Assembly: GCF_900111165.1 (NCBI RefSeq)
Contig: NZ_FOGH01000019.1
Location: 1 to 51,011 of the forward strand
Length of the DNA stretch: 51,011 nucleotides
Reading direction: 5' to 3'
From: Nitrosomonas sp. Nm51
Lineage (GTDB): Bacteria; Pseudomonadota; Gammaproteobacteria; Burkholderiales; Nitrosomonadaceae
Both the position numbers and the translations under genes were made by a program. Shown in pieces: positions 9,066 to 17,811 of the stretch (position 1 is the first letter of the stretch; every line of letters begins with the position of its first letter). Below the pieces are notes generated by a model that was not told where the DNA came from, made no database searches, and worked only from the letters and a program-made list of their open reading frames with translations.

Positions 9066-9494
9066 CTAATGCTGTTGAAGCTGATGGTGATGCAACACGT
9101 ATCCGGCTTGCTGGTAAAAACGGTAACGTTTTCGGGCTGAGATTTTATCCGCGTATGACTGGCCCGCTACTTCAATTACGCGTTTGAACTGCGCAAAATC
9201 CGGCGGGCATTGTTCATGCAGATTCAACAATATGGTACAGCCATTTTCCAGCACCACGCTGCCACTCAGAACAATGGGCGTTGATTTGACCAGCGCTGTA
9301 TCGTCATGCATGAAACAATGCGGCAAAAAGCTCGTTTGCTGAAAGGTCCAGAGCAGCTTGTCGAGTTTTTCCAGCGTTGTCTGATTTAACGCGTAAACAA
9401 TGATGCGTGCATTCTGACTCAAAGCCTTCTCACAAAGCCTGCACGCAACACGCAGCTTGTCCGCCGCATTCGAATAAAAATAGATTTCAGTCAT
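9066..9494 (-). CDS. holC: DNA polymerase III chi subunit
   Basis: Chi links the polymerase III clamp loader to single-stranded DNA-binding protein at the replication fork. The 142-residue protein starts TEIYFYSNAADKL and carries CRLCEKALSQNARIIVYA and the LWTFQQTSFLPHC block, which match the chi fold and the conserved 'D-x-x-LW-x-F-x-x-x-x-F-x-P-H' region. The ATG at 9494 is preferred over an upstream GTG because family members begin just before this first strand. It lies 29 bp downstream of pepA in a conserved pair. Confidence 0.9.
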   Translation of the reverse strand: MTEIYFYSNAADKLRVACRLCEKALSQNARIIVYALNQTTLEKLDKLLWTFQQTSFLPHCFMHDDTALVKSTPIVLSGSVVLENGCTILLNLHEQCPPDFAQFKRVIEVAGQSYADKISARKRYRFYQQAGYVLHHHQLQQH

Positions 9495-9523
9495 TATCTT
9501 TCGTAACACAACAGAAAAGCACC

Positions 9524-11020
9524 TTAATTTTTTGCATTCGCCTGAGCAATCAAATAATTAGTCAGCAACGGCACAGGCCTGCCTGTCGATCCTTTTTCCT
9601 TACCTGATTTCCAGGCCGTTCCCGCGATATCCAGATGCGCCCAATGGTATTTTTTAGTAAATCTCGATAAAAAACATGCTGCGGTTACAGTACCCGCAGC
9701 ACGCCCGCCGATGTTGGCCATATCCGCAAAATTGCTTTTTAACAAATCCTGATAATCATCCCACAGTGGCAGCTGCCAGACCTGATCTGCGGCTTGTTCG
9801 CCCGCCTTTATCAACGCCTGCGATAACGCTTCATTATTGCTTAGCAAACCTGTCGCCACATGTCCCAGCGCTATCACACACGCGCCGGTTAATGTGGCAA
9901 TATCGATTACTGCTTTTGGATTGAAACGCTCTGCATAGGTTAATGCGTCACAAAGAATCAGCCGGCCCTCCGCGTCGGTATTCAACACTTCAATTGTCTG
10001 CCCAGACATGCTCGTCACCACGTCACCCGGCTTGGTTGCACTGCCGCCCGGCATATTTTCCGTGGCCGGTATAATCCCAACGACATTAACCGGCAAACTG
10101 ACTTCGGCAACAGCCTTTAGCGTGCCGAGCACACTTGCGGCACCACTCATGTCGTACTTCATTTCATCCATGTCCGCAGCCGGTTTTAATGAAATACCAC
10201 CGGTATCAAAAGTCACGCCTTTACCTACCAGCACGACGGGCTTTTCTTTTTTTCCTTTCCCCTGATATTCCAGCACAATCAGTTTTGCCGGTTGATGACT
10301 GCCGCGTGCAACAGCCAACAATGCGCCCATACCCTGTTTCTCCATATCTTTCTCTTCGAGAACAGTAACTTTGAGTTTGTATACTTTGGCCAGTTCTTTG
10401 GCCTGTTCCGCCAGATAAGTCGGCGTACAGATATTGGGCGCCAGATTGCCCAGATCCTTGGTCAGACTCATACCATGCGCGATAGCCGCACCTTGACTCA
10501 GCGCTTCTTCACCGGCCGCCAGATCGGCGCGGTTACCTATGCAGATAGTAATTTTGCGCAGCCCCTTTTTGTCAGCTTCCGGTTTGCTTTTGAGTTGGTC
10601 AAAACGATAGTTGCTTTCAACGGCCAGTTTAGCTATCTGCATAACTTTCCAGGCATTGTCACGCTTTTGAACAGGTATGTCCGATAAAAAAAACGCACAG
10701 TCAGTAGTGCCAGTATTCTGTAGTGTGCGGAATGTTGTTTGGACAGCCGCAATAAATGCGCTGCCACCGAATTCCTGTTCCTTGCCTAGGCCGACCAGCA
10801 GTACGCGTTTGCTTTGAAGATTTGGAATTTTATGCAGTAACAGCGCAGTATTAGCTTTTCCTTCCAGATCGCCCTGACCGATGATCTCTTTGATATAACC
10901 TTTCGAGAGACGATCCAGCTCTTTCGCCGCATCCGTCATTTTTTTCGATTCAAAAATGCCCACCACCACGCAGGCGCTTCGTTGTTTATCCGTGGTTGCT
11001 ACTTTGATTCCAAATTCCAC
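9524..11020 (-). CDS. pepA: leucyl (cytosol) aminopeptidase
   Basis: This M17-family metallopeptidase releases N-terminal residues from peptides in the cytoplasm; in some bacteria the hexamer also binds DNA. It is 498 residues, the usual size. The N-terminal alpha/beta domain (about 1-170) precedes the catalytic domain, where VGKGVTFDTGGISLKP supplies the metal-binding Lys and Asp and NTDAEGRL is the family signature. AGGAGTGCGATG-type context (GGAGTGCG before the ATG at 11020) supports the start. It is the first gene of the minus-strand run to holC and valS and is read away from serB. Confidence 0.97.
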   Translation of the reverse strand: MEFGIKVATTDKQRSACVVVGIFESKKMTDAAKELDRLSKGYIKEIIGQGDLEGKANTALLLHKIPNLQSKRVLLVGLGKEQEFGGSAFIAAVQTTFRTLQNTGTTDCAFFLSDIPVQKRDNAWKVMQIAKLAVESNYRFDQLKSKPEADKKGLRKITICIGNRADLAAGEEALSQGAAIAHGMSLTKDLGNLAPNICTPTYLAEQAKELAKVYKLKVTVLEEKDMEKQGMGALLAVARGSHQPAKLIVLEYQGKGKKEKPVVLVGKGVTFDTGGISLKPAADMDEMKYDMSGAASVLGTLKAVAEVSLPVNVVGIIPATENMPGGSATKPGDVVTSMSGQTIEVLNTDAEGRLILCDALTYAERFNPKAVIDIATLTGACVIALGHVATGLLSNNEALSQALIKAGEQAADQVWQLPLWDDYQDLLKSNFADMANIGGRAAGTVTAACFLSRFTKKYHWAHLDIAGTAWKSGKEKGSTGRPVPLLTNYLIAQANAKN

Positions 11021-11239
11021 ATCGCACTCCTTTATTTTTTGCTATTTTCTCAGTTTAAAATCCAAACACGAATAGCCAGTTGACAATACTACACTTGTCT
11101 TTACTTGTGTCATACCAAAATCCGCGCTTATGGGTTAATATAACACGGTGTCGAGCGATGCAGGATAATGGCAGGCAATGTATTGTCAATCGAACGTGCC
11201 CGGTCAACCTTTCTTTTTTTGCCGTATCCAGCAATTTAG

Positions 11240-11413
11240 GAGCCGCGAATAAATATTAGTATTAATATAACCACTTCAATTGGTGTTGCCTCCTACATGC
11301 AGGATATAACGCAATTCACACAACCCGAGGATTTACTAAAAACCGCGGATTCAGCACTTTATACGGGAAAAAACGAAGGCCGCAACCAAATTGTCGAGCG
11401 GCAAAAACCCTAG
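11240..11413 (+). pseudogene. 3' relic of a GGDEF (diguanylate cyclase) gene
   Basis: An open frame bounded by a TAG at 11237 and a TAG at 11411 has no start codon and encodes the end of a GGDEF domain: TTSIGVASYMQDIT, then PEDLLKTADSALYTGKNEGR, corresponding to the conserved 'S-I-G-V-A' strand and the final 'AD-x-ALY-x-AK-x-x-GRN' helix. The catalytic GGDEF loop is missing. The upstream bases do not continue in any one frame, so the gene is truncated and decaying. Confidence 0.75.
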
Positions 11414-11443
11414 GGGGCGTTAACAATTAGTGAATTATTTCTG

Positions 11444-11540
11444 TTGTTCCTGAGACTGTGCCAGGCAAGGCATGAGAAGCGCCGCTTGGTTATTCCAAAT
11501 GAAGGACGAATAACGCGGCATGGCGATATTTCAGGAACAA
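11444..11540. repeat. palindromic repeat 1 in the pepA-serB gap
   Basis: Arms TTGTTCCTGA (11444-11453) and TCAGGAACAA (11531-11540) enclose a 77-base loop with further pairing (GTTATTC with GAATAAC, GCCGC with GCGGC). It looks like a REP/MITE-type imperfect hairpin. No protein-coding content. Confidence 0.5.
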
Positions 11541-11558
11541 TCCATAGGGCTGGGCCCA

Positions 11559-11640
11559 TTTTAGTCCTCAACTGCGTTATCATTCGCGCACGTAGCGTGA
11601 CTACATAGTAGCGCTCACGCTGCCTTGCTGAGGACTAAAA
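11559..11640. repeat. palindromic repeat 2 (82 bp) upstream of serB
   Basis: Perfect 12-bp arms TTTTAGTCCTCA (11559-11570) and TGAGGACTAAAA (11629-11640) flank an inner pair AGCGTGA/TCACGCT. The element begins 18 bp after the preceding repeat and ends 49 bp before serB. The compact symmetrical form is that of a small non-autonomous mobile element or REP sequence; it may lie in the serB leader RNA. Confidence 0.6.
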
Positions 11641-11689
11641 ATTGTTAATACCCCTAGCCAAATCTATTCAATAACCCAAAAATCACTTT

Positions 11690-12523
11690 ATGCATCTTAT
11701 TATTCAAGGTATTGAAGTCGAAAATTATGACTTAAGATCGCTGGCCAAACTTGCCGGCGCCAATGAAATTGAAAAAATCTCCGGGCAGGCATTCAGACTG
11801 AGAAATATCCAGCGGCAGGAGGGTATCAGTGACTATTGTAACGAAGCCGGACTGGACTATGCGGTTGTCAAGCCGGACCGACACCTGTCGGATTTCAAAT
11901 TACTCGCGATGGATATGGATTCAACACTGCTTGCAATCGAATCAATCGATGAAGTTGCAGACTTCCAACAAATTAAGCAACAGGTCGCTGAAATTACGCG
12001 CAAAACCATGTGCGGCGAAATCAGTTTTGAAGAAAGCCTGACGCAACGTACCGCACTGCTGCGCGGCGTACACATTGACGCATTGCAAACAGTTTACGAC
12101 GAACGTATGCAACTGAGCCCCGGCGCTGAAATTATGCTCAAAAAAGCCAAAGCCGCTGGTTTGAAAACCATGGTTATTTCCGGAGGGTTTACTTTCTTTA
12201 CTGACCGTATCAAAGAAAAACTACAATTGGATTTTGCAGCCGCTAACACAATTGAGGTTCAAGAAAACAAACTTACTGGAAAAGTACTGGGAAAGATTCT
12301 TGGCCGGGAAGGTAAAGCCGAGGCGTTAAGCAGTGTTTGTGGGAAACTGGGAATTCCACATGATCAGGTCATTGCCGTCGGTGACGGTGCCAACGATCTG
12401 GATATGCTGGCGGCAGCGGGTATCAGTATAGCCTACCACGCCAAACCCGTGGTACAGCAGCAGGCAACTTATTCCCTTAACCATGTCGGTTTGGACGGCA
12501 TCATTCATTTGTTTAACCAGTAA
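11690..12523 (+). CDS. serB: phosphoserine phosphatase
   Basis: This HAD-family enzyme makes serine from phosphoserine, the last step of serine synthesis. The 277-residue protein has an N-terminal ACT-like part (1-75) and then the HAD core: motif I DMDSTL (around residue 82), motif II VISGGFTFF (about 163), the conserved Lys in KAEAL, and motif III VGDGANDLDML. The family's usual length is 220-320. The gap upstream carries two palindromic repeats and a gene relic. It ends 11 bp from the convergent malic enzyme gene. Confidence 0.96.
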   Translation: MHLIIQGIEVENYDLRSLAKLAGANEIEKISGQAFRLRNIQRQEGISDYCNEAGLDYAVVKPDRHLSDFKLLAMDMDSTLLAIESIDEVADFQQIKQQVAEITRKTMCGEISFEESLTQRTALLRGVHIDALQTVYDERMQLSPGAEIMLKKAKAAGLKTMVISGGFTFFTDRIKEKLQLDFAAANTIEVQENKLTGKVLGKILGREGKAEALSSVCGKLGIPHDQVIAVGDGANDLDMLAAAGISIAYHAKPVVQQQATYSLNHVGLDGIIHLFNQ

Positions 12524-12534
12524 AATTCACCTGG

Positions 12535-14145
12535 CTAATAAAGTGGATCATACATGAGCGACTGAATATATTCATCCAGATTTTCCGGCAGCTTTTCACA
12601 CGCCAAACCGTCACGTCTTACCGCCTGACAAACCGCTACCGCAATCGAACGGGACACTTCGCGCACACGATTGAGTGATGGATACACCGAGCCTTTTGCG
12701 ATTTCCTGATCGGTCACGTGTCTGGATAAGGTTTCCGCTGCGGCCAGAAACATTGCTTGCGTGATCCGCCGCGCAGAACAGGCAGTCACGCCCAAGCCGA
12801 GACCCGGAAAAATATAGGCATTATTGCCCTGTCCGGGCGCAAAATGCTTATCCCGGTACTGAACCGGCTCAAACGGGCTGCCGCTGGCGAAAATAACACG
12901 CCCATCACTCCACCTGTAAGCTTCTTCCGCCGTACATTCGGTATGCGATGTCGGATTTGACAGTGCAATAATCACAGGTCTTTCATTGACCGCAGCCATT
13001 TGACGCACAACCGGCTCGGTAAATGTGCCTGGCACACCTGTGGCGCCGATCAGCACGTCAGGTTTGATATCCGCAATCGCATCAACAAAACTACAGGGCA
13101 AATGTTCATGCGCAAATGGTTTAATGCGTGGCTTGATGTTTTCATTGGTCGACACTACCAGCCCTTTTCTATCAATAAACCACAATCTCTTCCGAGCCTG
13201 CTGCATATTCAAACCCGCCGCATGAAAAGCCGCCGCCATTAATTCCGCAGTCCCGCCGGCAGCGGAACCTGTTCCAAGGAACATGACTGTCAAATCGGAG
13301 AATTTTTTTTGTGTTATTCGGCATGAAGCATAAACGCCCGCCAAAGTTACCGCTGCCGTTCCCTGAATGTCGTCATTAAAACAGCATACTTTATCGCCAT
13401 ATCGATCCAGGAAATTGAATGCGTTTGGCGATAAGAAATCCTCGAATTGAATCAGGATGTTGGGAAACTGGTTCTGAACCGCTTCGACAAACTCATCGAC
13501 CATGGACAAGTATGCATCGCCTTGCAACCGCGCATATGGATAGCCCAGATATAATGGATCTTCGCGTAAAGACTGATTATTGGTGCCCACATCCAGCATC
13601 ACAGGCATGCAGTGCGCTGGATGTATTCCGGCACAGGCGACATACAAAGCCGTTTTTCCGATAGAGATTCCCATACCGTTCGCACCCAGGTCACCGAGGC
13701 CCAGCACACGCTCTCCATCGGTCACTACAACGACCCGCACATCCCGCTCCGGCCAGTTACCAAGTACAGATTCAATATCCCCACGATCTTCCGGCGTGAT
13801 ATAAAGTCCCTGAGGCCGCCTGAAAATATGCGCGAATTCCTTGCAGGCTTCTCCGACTGTTGGTGTGTAAACCAGTGGCATAATTTCGTCCATATGATCA
13901 ATCATGGTACGGTAAAAAAGACGTTGATTACGGTCCAGCAATGCATTTAAAAAGATGTATTTTTCAATGGCACTGCTTTTGCGCCGCATATTTTCAAGTG
14001 CACGTTCCTTTTGTTTGCTGATATTTGCCACATCGTAGGGTAACAGTCCGCGCAAACCGTACTGTTTACGCTCTTCCCGTGTGAACGCCGTTGATTTGGT
14101 GCAGGCCGGATCATCCAGCAATGCTTTTCCGTATAACTCTTTCAT
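12535..14145 (-). CDS. maeA: NAD(P)-dependent malic enzyme
   Basis: The enzyme oxidatively decarboxylates malate to pyruvate. At 536 residues it belongs to the single-domain large-subunit type (like E. coli MaeA, ~565), not the MaeB type fused to phosphotransacetylase. Seen in order: YTPTVGEAC with the catalytic Tyr, VVVTDGERVLGLGDLG, metal ligands in FEDF and CCFNDDIQGTAAV, and a Rossmann motif FLGTGSAAGG. Cofactor preference cannot be read with confidence. It is monocistronic, convergent with serB. Confidence 0.95.
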   Translation of the reverse strand: MKELYGKALLDDPACTKSTAFTREERKQYGLRGLLPYDVANISKQKERALENMRRKSSAIEKYIFLNALLDRNQRLFYRTMIDHMDEIMPLVYTPTVGEACKEFAHIFRRPQGLYITPEDRGDIESVLGNWPERDVRVVVVTDGERVLGLGDLGANGMGISIGKTALYVACAGIHPAHCMPVMLDVGTNNQSLREDPLYLGYPYARLQGDAYLSMVDEFVEAVQNQFPNILIQFEDFLSPNAFNFLDRYGDKVCCFNDDIQGTAAVTLAGVYASCRITQKKFSDLTVMFLGTGSAAGGTAELMAAAFHAAGLNMQQARKRLWFIDRKGLVVSTNENIKPRIKPFAHEHLPCSFVDAIADIKPDVLIGATGVPGTFTEPVVRQMAAVNERPVIIALSNPTSHTECTAEEAYRWSDGRVIFASGSPFEPVQYRDKHFAPGQGNNAYIFPGLGLGVTACSARRITQAMFLAAAETLSRHVTDQEIAKGSVYPSLNRVREVSRSIAVAVCQAVRRDGLACEKLPENLDEYIQSLMYDPLY

Positions 14146-14600
14146 AATGCTTGCCTTCTACTATTGATCGTTTCGATAAACACCCTGACGAAAGCCGATA
14201 TATCGATAGCCAGAAACTTTTCAAAATACATTCCGCACGGGGAAACAGTAACGCATTCTATTTCAAACGCTTCATGGCGCATAACACATGACGGCACCTA
14301 GTACTCTATCAGCCCAATCCGTCTTTCGACCGACACTGTCCGTTTACATTGAACTTCGCATACATTTTACACTCGATATTGCATGTCCGGCCTTGCCGTT
14401 TGCAGATATGTGAAATGCGCATGTGACGCAAAAACAGTATAATCAAATAAAATTGCCAATAGCGTTACGCTATGTCCCAGAAAGCCATTAAGATAGCTAT
14501 TTGATAAACTTTTATTGACTTGTACTGGTTTAACATATCGACGCTTGCAAAAATCCAATTTTTTCTTTTATATCTATTAAATTAATTTAGGCTTTTATAT
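14146..14600. other. gap between malic enzyme and hemoglobin genes
   Basis: This is a 455-bp divergent intergenic region. It contains repeat copy B at 14277-14310 and an A/T-rich stretch just before the hemoglobin gene with weak promoter-like hexamers (TTGCAA near 14545). I see no gene and no clear regulator site; an NO- or oxygen-responsive site would be expected but none is convincing. Confidence 0.4.
14277..14310 (+). repeat. dispersed repeat, copy B with MITE-like terminus
   Basis: CATAACACATGACGGCACC is followed directly by TAGTACTCTATC, which equals the first 12 bases of the inverted terminal repeat of the MITE at 44602. This joins the two repeat motifs in one element, of which only one end is left here. 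Confidence 0.5.
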
Positions 14601-15026
14601 ATGAGACAATCACCTTTTCCAACGCCCAACCCTGATTTGTACACTGAAGAAGATATTTCAAAGCTTGTTCATGAATTCTACGCCAAAGCGCGGAAAGACC
14701 CATCACTCGGACCGATATTTGAGGAGCATGTTATCGACTGGGATGCCCATTTTGTCCAGATGACCAATTTCTGGTCTGCTCAATTACGCGGCACCAGCCG
14801 CTTTCGGGGCGCACCAATGCCAAAACATATCGCCCTACCCGATTTGTCAGCCAGTCTGTTCGAGCGCTGGCTTGCGTTATTCAAACAGACAACAAGGGAA
14901 ATGGATAACGCCGGACTTGAACAACATGCCAACATGATTGCTGCTTTTATTGCAAACAGACTTTGGCACGGGTACCAAATGAGCCATTACCCTGACAGGC
15001 AACCCGTTGAACTCAATGCTGTTTAA
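14601..15026 (+). CDS. group III truncated hemoglobin
   Basis: This 141-residue cytoplasmic heme protein has the 2-on-2 globin fold. It shows the group III hallmarks: LVHEFYAKARKDPSLGPIF, then WDAHFVQMTNFWSAQL with the conserved W, and RGAPMPKH, where His76 is the expected proximal heme ligand. Members bind O2 and NO; roles in NO tolerance or electron transfer are suggested for the family but none is fixed. The next gene, 118 bp downstream on the same strand, is a diguanylate cyclase, so a gas/redox-signalling link is possible but not shown. Confidence 0.92.
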   Translation: MRQSPFPTPNPDLYTEEDISKLVHEFYAKARKDPSLGPIFEEHVIDWDAHFVQMTNFWSAQLRGTSRFRGAPMPKHIALPDLSASLFERWLALFKQTTREMDNAGLEQHANMIAAFIANRLWHGYQMSHYPDRQPVELNAV

Positions 15027-15144
15027 TCGCTAACTGTAAAAGCAAGAATAAAACAACATTTACACGCTTTCTCTTGTATTAAAAATTATAAATCCAGCTT
15101 AAAGTTATATTGTTTGTATGAATATTATTTAACAGAGAAATCTA

Positions 15145-16797
15145 TTGAAAAGCATCAAAAGCAAAATTTTTGTTTTCGCTTTATTGTCTACACTGGTTCC
15201 TTCGCTTGTGCTCGGTTTGCTCTCATTCCATCAGAATGAGGAGCTGATCCAGGATAATGTCAAGCGGGAATTACGAATTTTAGCCAGTCATGCGAGTCGC
15301 GAGGTCGACGCGTGGATAAACCAGAATATTCATGAAGCCAATTCATTGACCTCAGCTAAAATCATTATCGATGCGCTTTCAAATGCAGCCAGGCCACAGA
15401 ACGCCCAGAGCAAAAGTTCACCGGAAATTCTGACGCATTATCTTATTTCGGTACAAAAAAAACTTGACACAATTTTGGAACTGACTGTACTCGACACAAA
15501 CAAAAATATTTTCGCCAGCAGTTCCTCTCGATATGTGCTTAACGAACCCCTTCAAAATAATTGGTTAGGAGGCAAAATAACGCATACCCCTGTTGTCTCT
15601 CCACCACAGCTGCATGCGTATTATGAAACTGTTACGGTCAGTATTATTCTACCTATCGTCTCTTACGATGATTATATTCTGGGACAGTTAGCAATTACGT
15701 ATGATTTGAATAATGTCAAATCTGTACTAAAAAGTTCAACCAAATCACCTCACGGAGAAATTCTTTTAGTTGATTCGGATGGCCTTCTATTGCTGACAAG
15801 CCGTGCCGAAATAACACATCCGTCAATACTTTCTCCCTTTGCTTTTGATTACTTAAAAAATAATCCCGGGGAATCCACCACTTTTCAAAATTCTTCACAA
15901 GAAAACATAATTGCTCTTGCCTATACTGCAAAAAAGCTACCGCTTACAGTCATTGCCACAAAAAATCACCGTGATGTTTACGCCGCTTGGTTAGAACAGC
16001 GCAACCTGTACTTTATACTGGTAGGAATATCGATCTTTATAGTCGCGGTTATTGCAACTTATCTAGGTCATTCCATTGTCACTCCCCTGCAGCGTTTGAT
16101 TAACGCAACAGGGCAAATTGTAAAAGGTAATCTGGACATTCCAATTACCAATGTAACACAAAAAGATGAAGTTGGAAAACTGGCGCACATGTTTAACCTG
16201 ATGACGGAAAAATTACGCCAGAGCCAGTCAAAAATTTTGACTGCCAACAAGGCCATGCAGCAGAAAAATCAATTACTGGAAAAGCTATCGATTACAGATG
16301 GGTTGACCGGTCTATATAATCGGAACAAACTCAACCTGATCATCAATGAGCAACTGCTCAGGTATCAGCGTAATAAACGGCCTTTTTCCGTGCTCATGAT
16401 AGATGTAGATTATTTTAAGGAACTCAACGACAGATTGGGCCATATTGCCGGTGACGAAATATTAGCTGCTGTTGCCAAAAATTTATCACAATCAATTCGA
16501 AGCATAGATTTCGCCGCACGTTATGGCGGCGACGAATTTATTATTATATTGACTGAAACCAATATCCAAGAAGCCGCCATCACTGCAGAACGTATACGCA
16601 TCAAGACTTCAGAGATAGATTGCAAAACAACCAACAATAAAATCCAAGTAACATTAAGTATCGGCATTATACAGTCAGAGCCAGAAGACACCTCTCCAAC
16701 AACCATTATTTCACGTGCTGATCATGCATTATACAAAGCGAAAAATGCCGGAAGAAACCAAGCATATGCGGTTCAACCCGTTTCTATCCTAACCTGA
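15145..16797 (+). CDS. membrane diguanylate cyclase (Cache-HAMP-GGDEF)
   Basis: The protein makes the second messenger c-di-GMP from GTP. In 550 residues: a membrane helix at about 8-28, a periplasmic Cache-like sensor domain to about 285, a second helix near 288-308, HAMP (about 308-358), a short coiled coil, and GGDEF (about 378-545). The active loop is intact (RYGGDEFII, near 460-465), and an RxxD inhibitory site (RSID) lies exactly five residues before it, so product feedback is expected. The start is TTG at 15145, preceded by AGAGAAA. The ligand of the sensor is unknown. Confidence 0.93.
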   Translation: MKSIKSKIFVFALLSTLVPSLVLGLLSFHQNEELIQDNVKRELRILASHASREVDAWINQNIHEANSLTSAKIIIDALSNAARPQNAQSKSSPEILTHYLISVQKKLDTILELTVLDTNKNIFASSSSRYVLNEPLQNNWLGGKITHTPVVSPPQLHAYYETVTVSIILPIVSYDDYILGQLAITYDLNNVKSVLKSSTKSPHGEILLVDSDGLLLLTSRAEITHPSILSPFAFDYLKNNPGESTTFQNSSQENIIALAYTAKKLPLTVIATKNHRDVYAAWLEQRNLYFILVGISIFIVAVIATYLGHSIVTPLQRLINATGQIVKGNLDIPITNVTQKDEVGKLAHMFNLMTEKLRQSQSKILTANKAMQQKNQLLEKLSITDGLTGLYNRNKLNLIINEQLLRYQRNKRPFSVLMIDVDYFKELNDRLGHIAGDEILAAVAKNLSQSIRSIDFAARYGGDEFIIILTETNIQEAAITAERIRIKTSEIDCKTTNNKIQVTLSIGIIQSEPEDTSPTTIISRADHALYKAKNAGRNQAYAVQPVSILT

Positions 16798-16872
16798 AAA
16801 AAAGCACATCAGCGCGCTGGATCTGCCTGCTTGCAGAAAGAATGCAAAAAATTACTTTAACTTGATCTAATT

Positions 16873-16898
16873 GTACATAACACGTGACGACACCCTAG
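16873..16898 (+). repeat. dispersed repeat, copy C
   Basis: The core CATAACACGTGACGACACC matches copies A and B in 17 or more of 19 positions. It lies between the cyclase gene and the convergent lipoprotein gene and overlaps the latter's stop codon by a few bases. Confidence 0.5.
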
Positions 16899-17683
16899 TC
16901 GTCAACGACCACGCTAACCAATGAATTGAACACCCACCCCTGCATACTTTCATCAGTCTGAACCATCAACCAGTTCCCCTGATATGCATTTGCAGTCAAT
17001 ACTGTGTCTTTATTCAATGTACCGATAACCAGCGTATGTCTGCCAGGTTCTCTGCGCAGATTTGCATTCGTTGTGGTATGCAAGATAATCGGCGTATTAA
17101 ACCTTATGGTTGGCCGGCTGGGGAGTTCTCGCTCCTTATCTGACACCATATTGATAAATTCAAGCGCCTGGGAAGCATAATAGGTTGCAGTTGCGTAGTC
17201 GCCTTGCCCATAGTTAGCAACAGCGGCATCAAGCAATCGCGTTGCCTCTTCAAGGAGTTCAATATCAGGTTGGGCAGTCAGCTGCTTTCTGATATATTCC
17301 ATGGCTACTTCGGCTTCTGAAATCAACGAAGCCGAACTCGGCTTTGTTGCCAGTCTGTGCAGTGTAACTTGAGTACGTGCTATTTCTTTACTTGAAGCCT
17401 GTATCACCTGTGCTTGATCTTGTTCGCGTGCGGATATGCGTTTGATCACCGCATCCTTCTCAGCCAATTGCTTTTCCAGGTTTTCAACTTTTATTTTCAT
17501 GCTCTCGAGTTCCTGCTGATGCACCCTGACAGGCATCTGTTCTTCATAATACGCCAATTCAGGTTCAACCGGTTCTTTTAGCAAAGCGCATCCGGATAGC
17601 AGAACACCTGACAGCAGGAATGCAGAAAACGGCAGTTGAGATTGGCTTGTTATTTGCAGTTGACGTGACATAGTAGCGGACAT
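16895..17683 (-). CDS. lipoprotein with coiled coil and SH3-like domain
   Basis: The N-terminus ends in a lipobox (FLLSGVLLSGC, cysteine at residue 32 from the chosen start), so the mature protein should be lipid-anchored in the envelope. A coiled coil follows (MKIKVENLEKQLAEKDAVI and onwards to about residue 110), then a helical region with YGQGDYATATYYASQAL, TPR-like, and a C-terminal bacterial SH3 domain (NLRREPG ... GNWLMVQ ... GWVFNSLV). The frame is open back to 17809, but that would bury the signal peptide; ATGs at 17683 and 17671 are both possible and neither has a clear ribosome site. It lies directly downstream of the ypjD-like gene. Role unknown; SH3b lipoproteins often bind cell wall. 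Confidence 0.8.
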   Translation of the reverse strand: MSATMSRQLQITSQSQLPFSAFLLSGVLLSGCALLKEPVEPELAYYEEQMPVRVHQQELESMKIKVENLEKQLAEKDAVIKRISAREQDQAQVIQASSKEIARTQVTLHRLATKPSSASLISEAEVAMEYIRKQLTAQPDIELLEEATRLLDAAVANYGQGDYATATYYASQALEFINMVSDKERELPSRPTIRFNTPIILHTTTNANLRREPGRHTLVIGTLNKDTVLTANAYQGNWLMVQTDESMQGWVFNSLVSVVVDD

Positions 17684-17811
17684 GAGCAATTTCGATATGA
17701 ATTTCCTGCAGATAACAATCGGAACAGTTATCATTAACTTGAATTTTTTTGCATCTTGGTATTTGCCATCACCAGAACTATATACAAACACTGATACATA
17801 ACCATGCAAAC

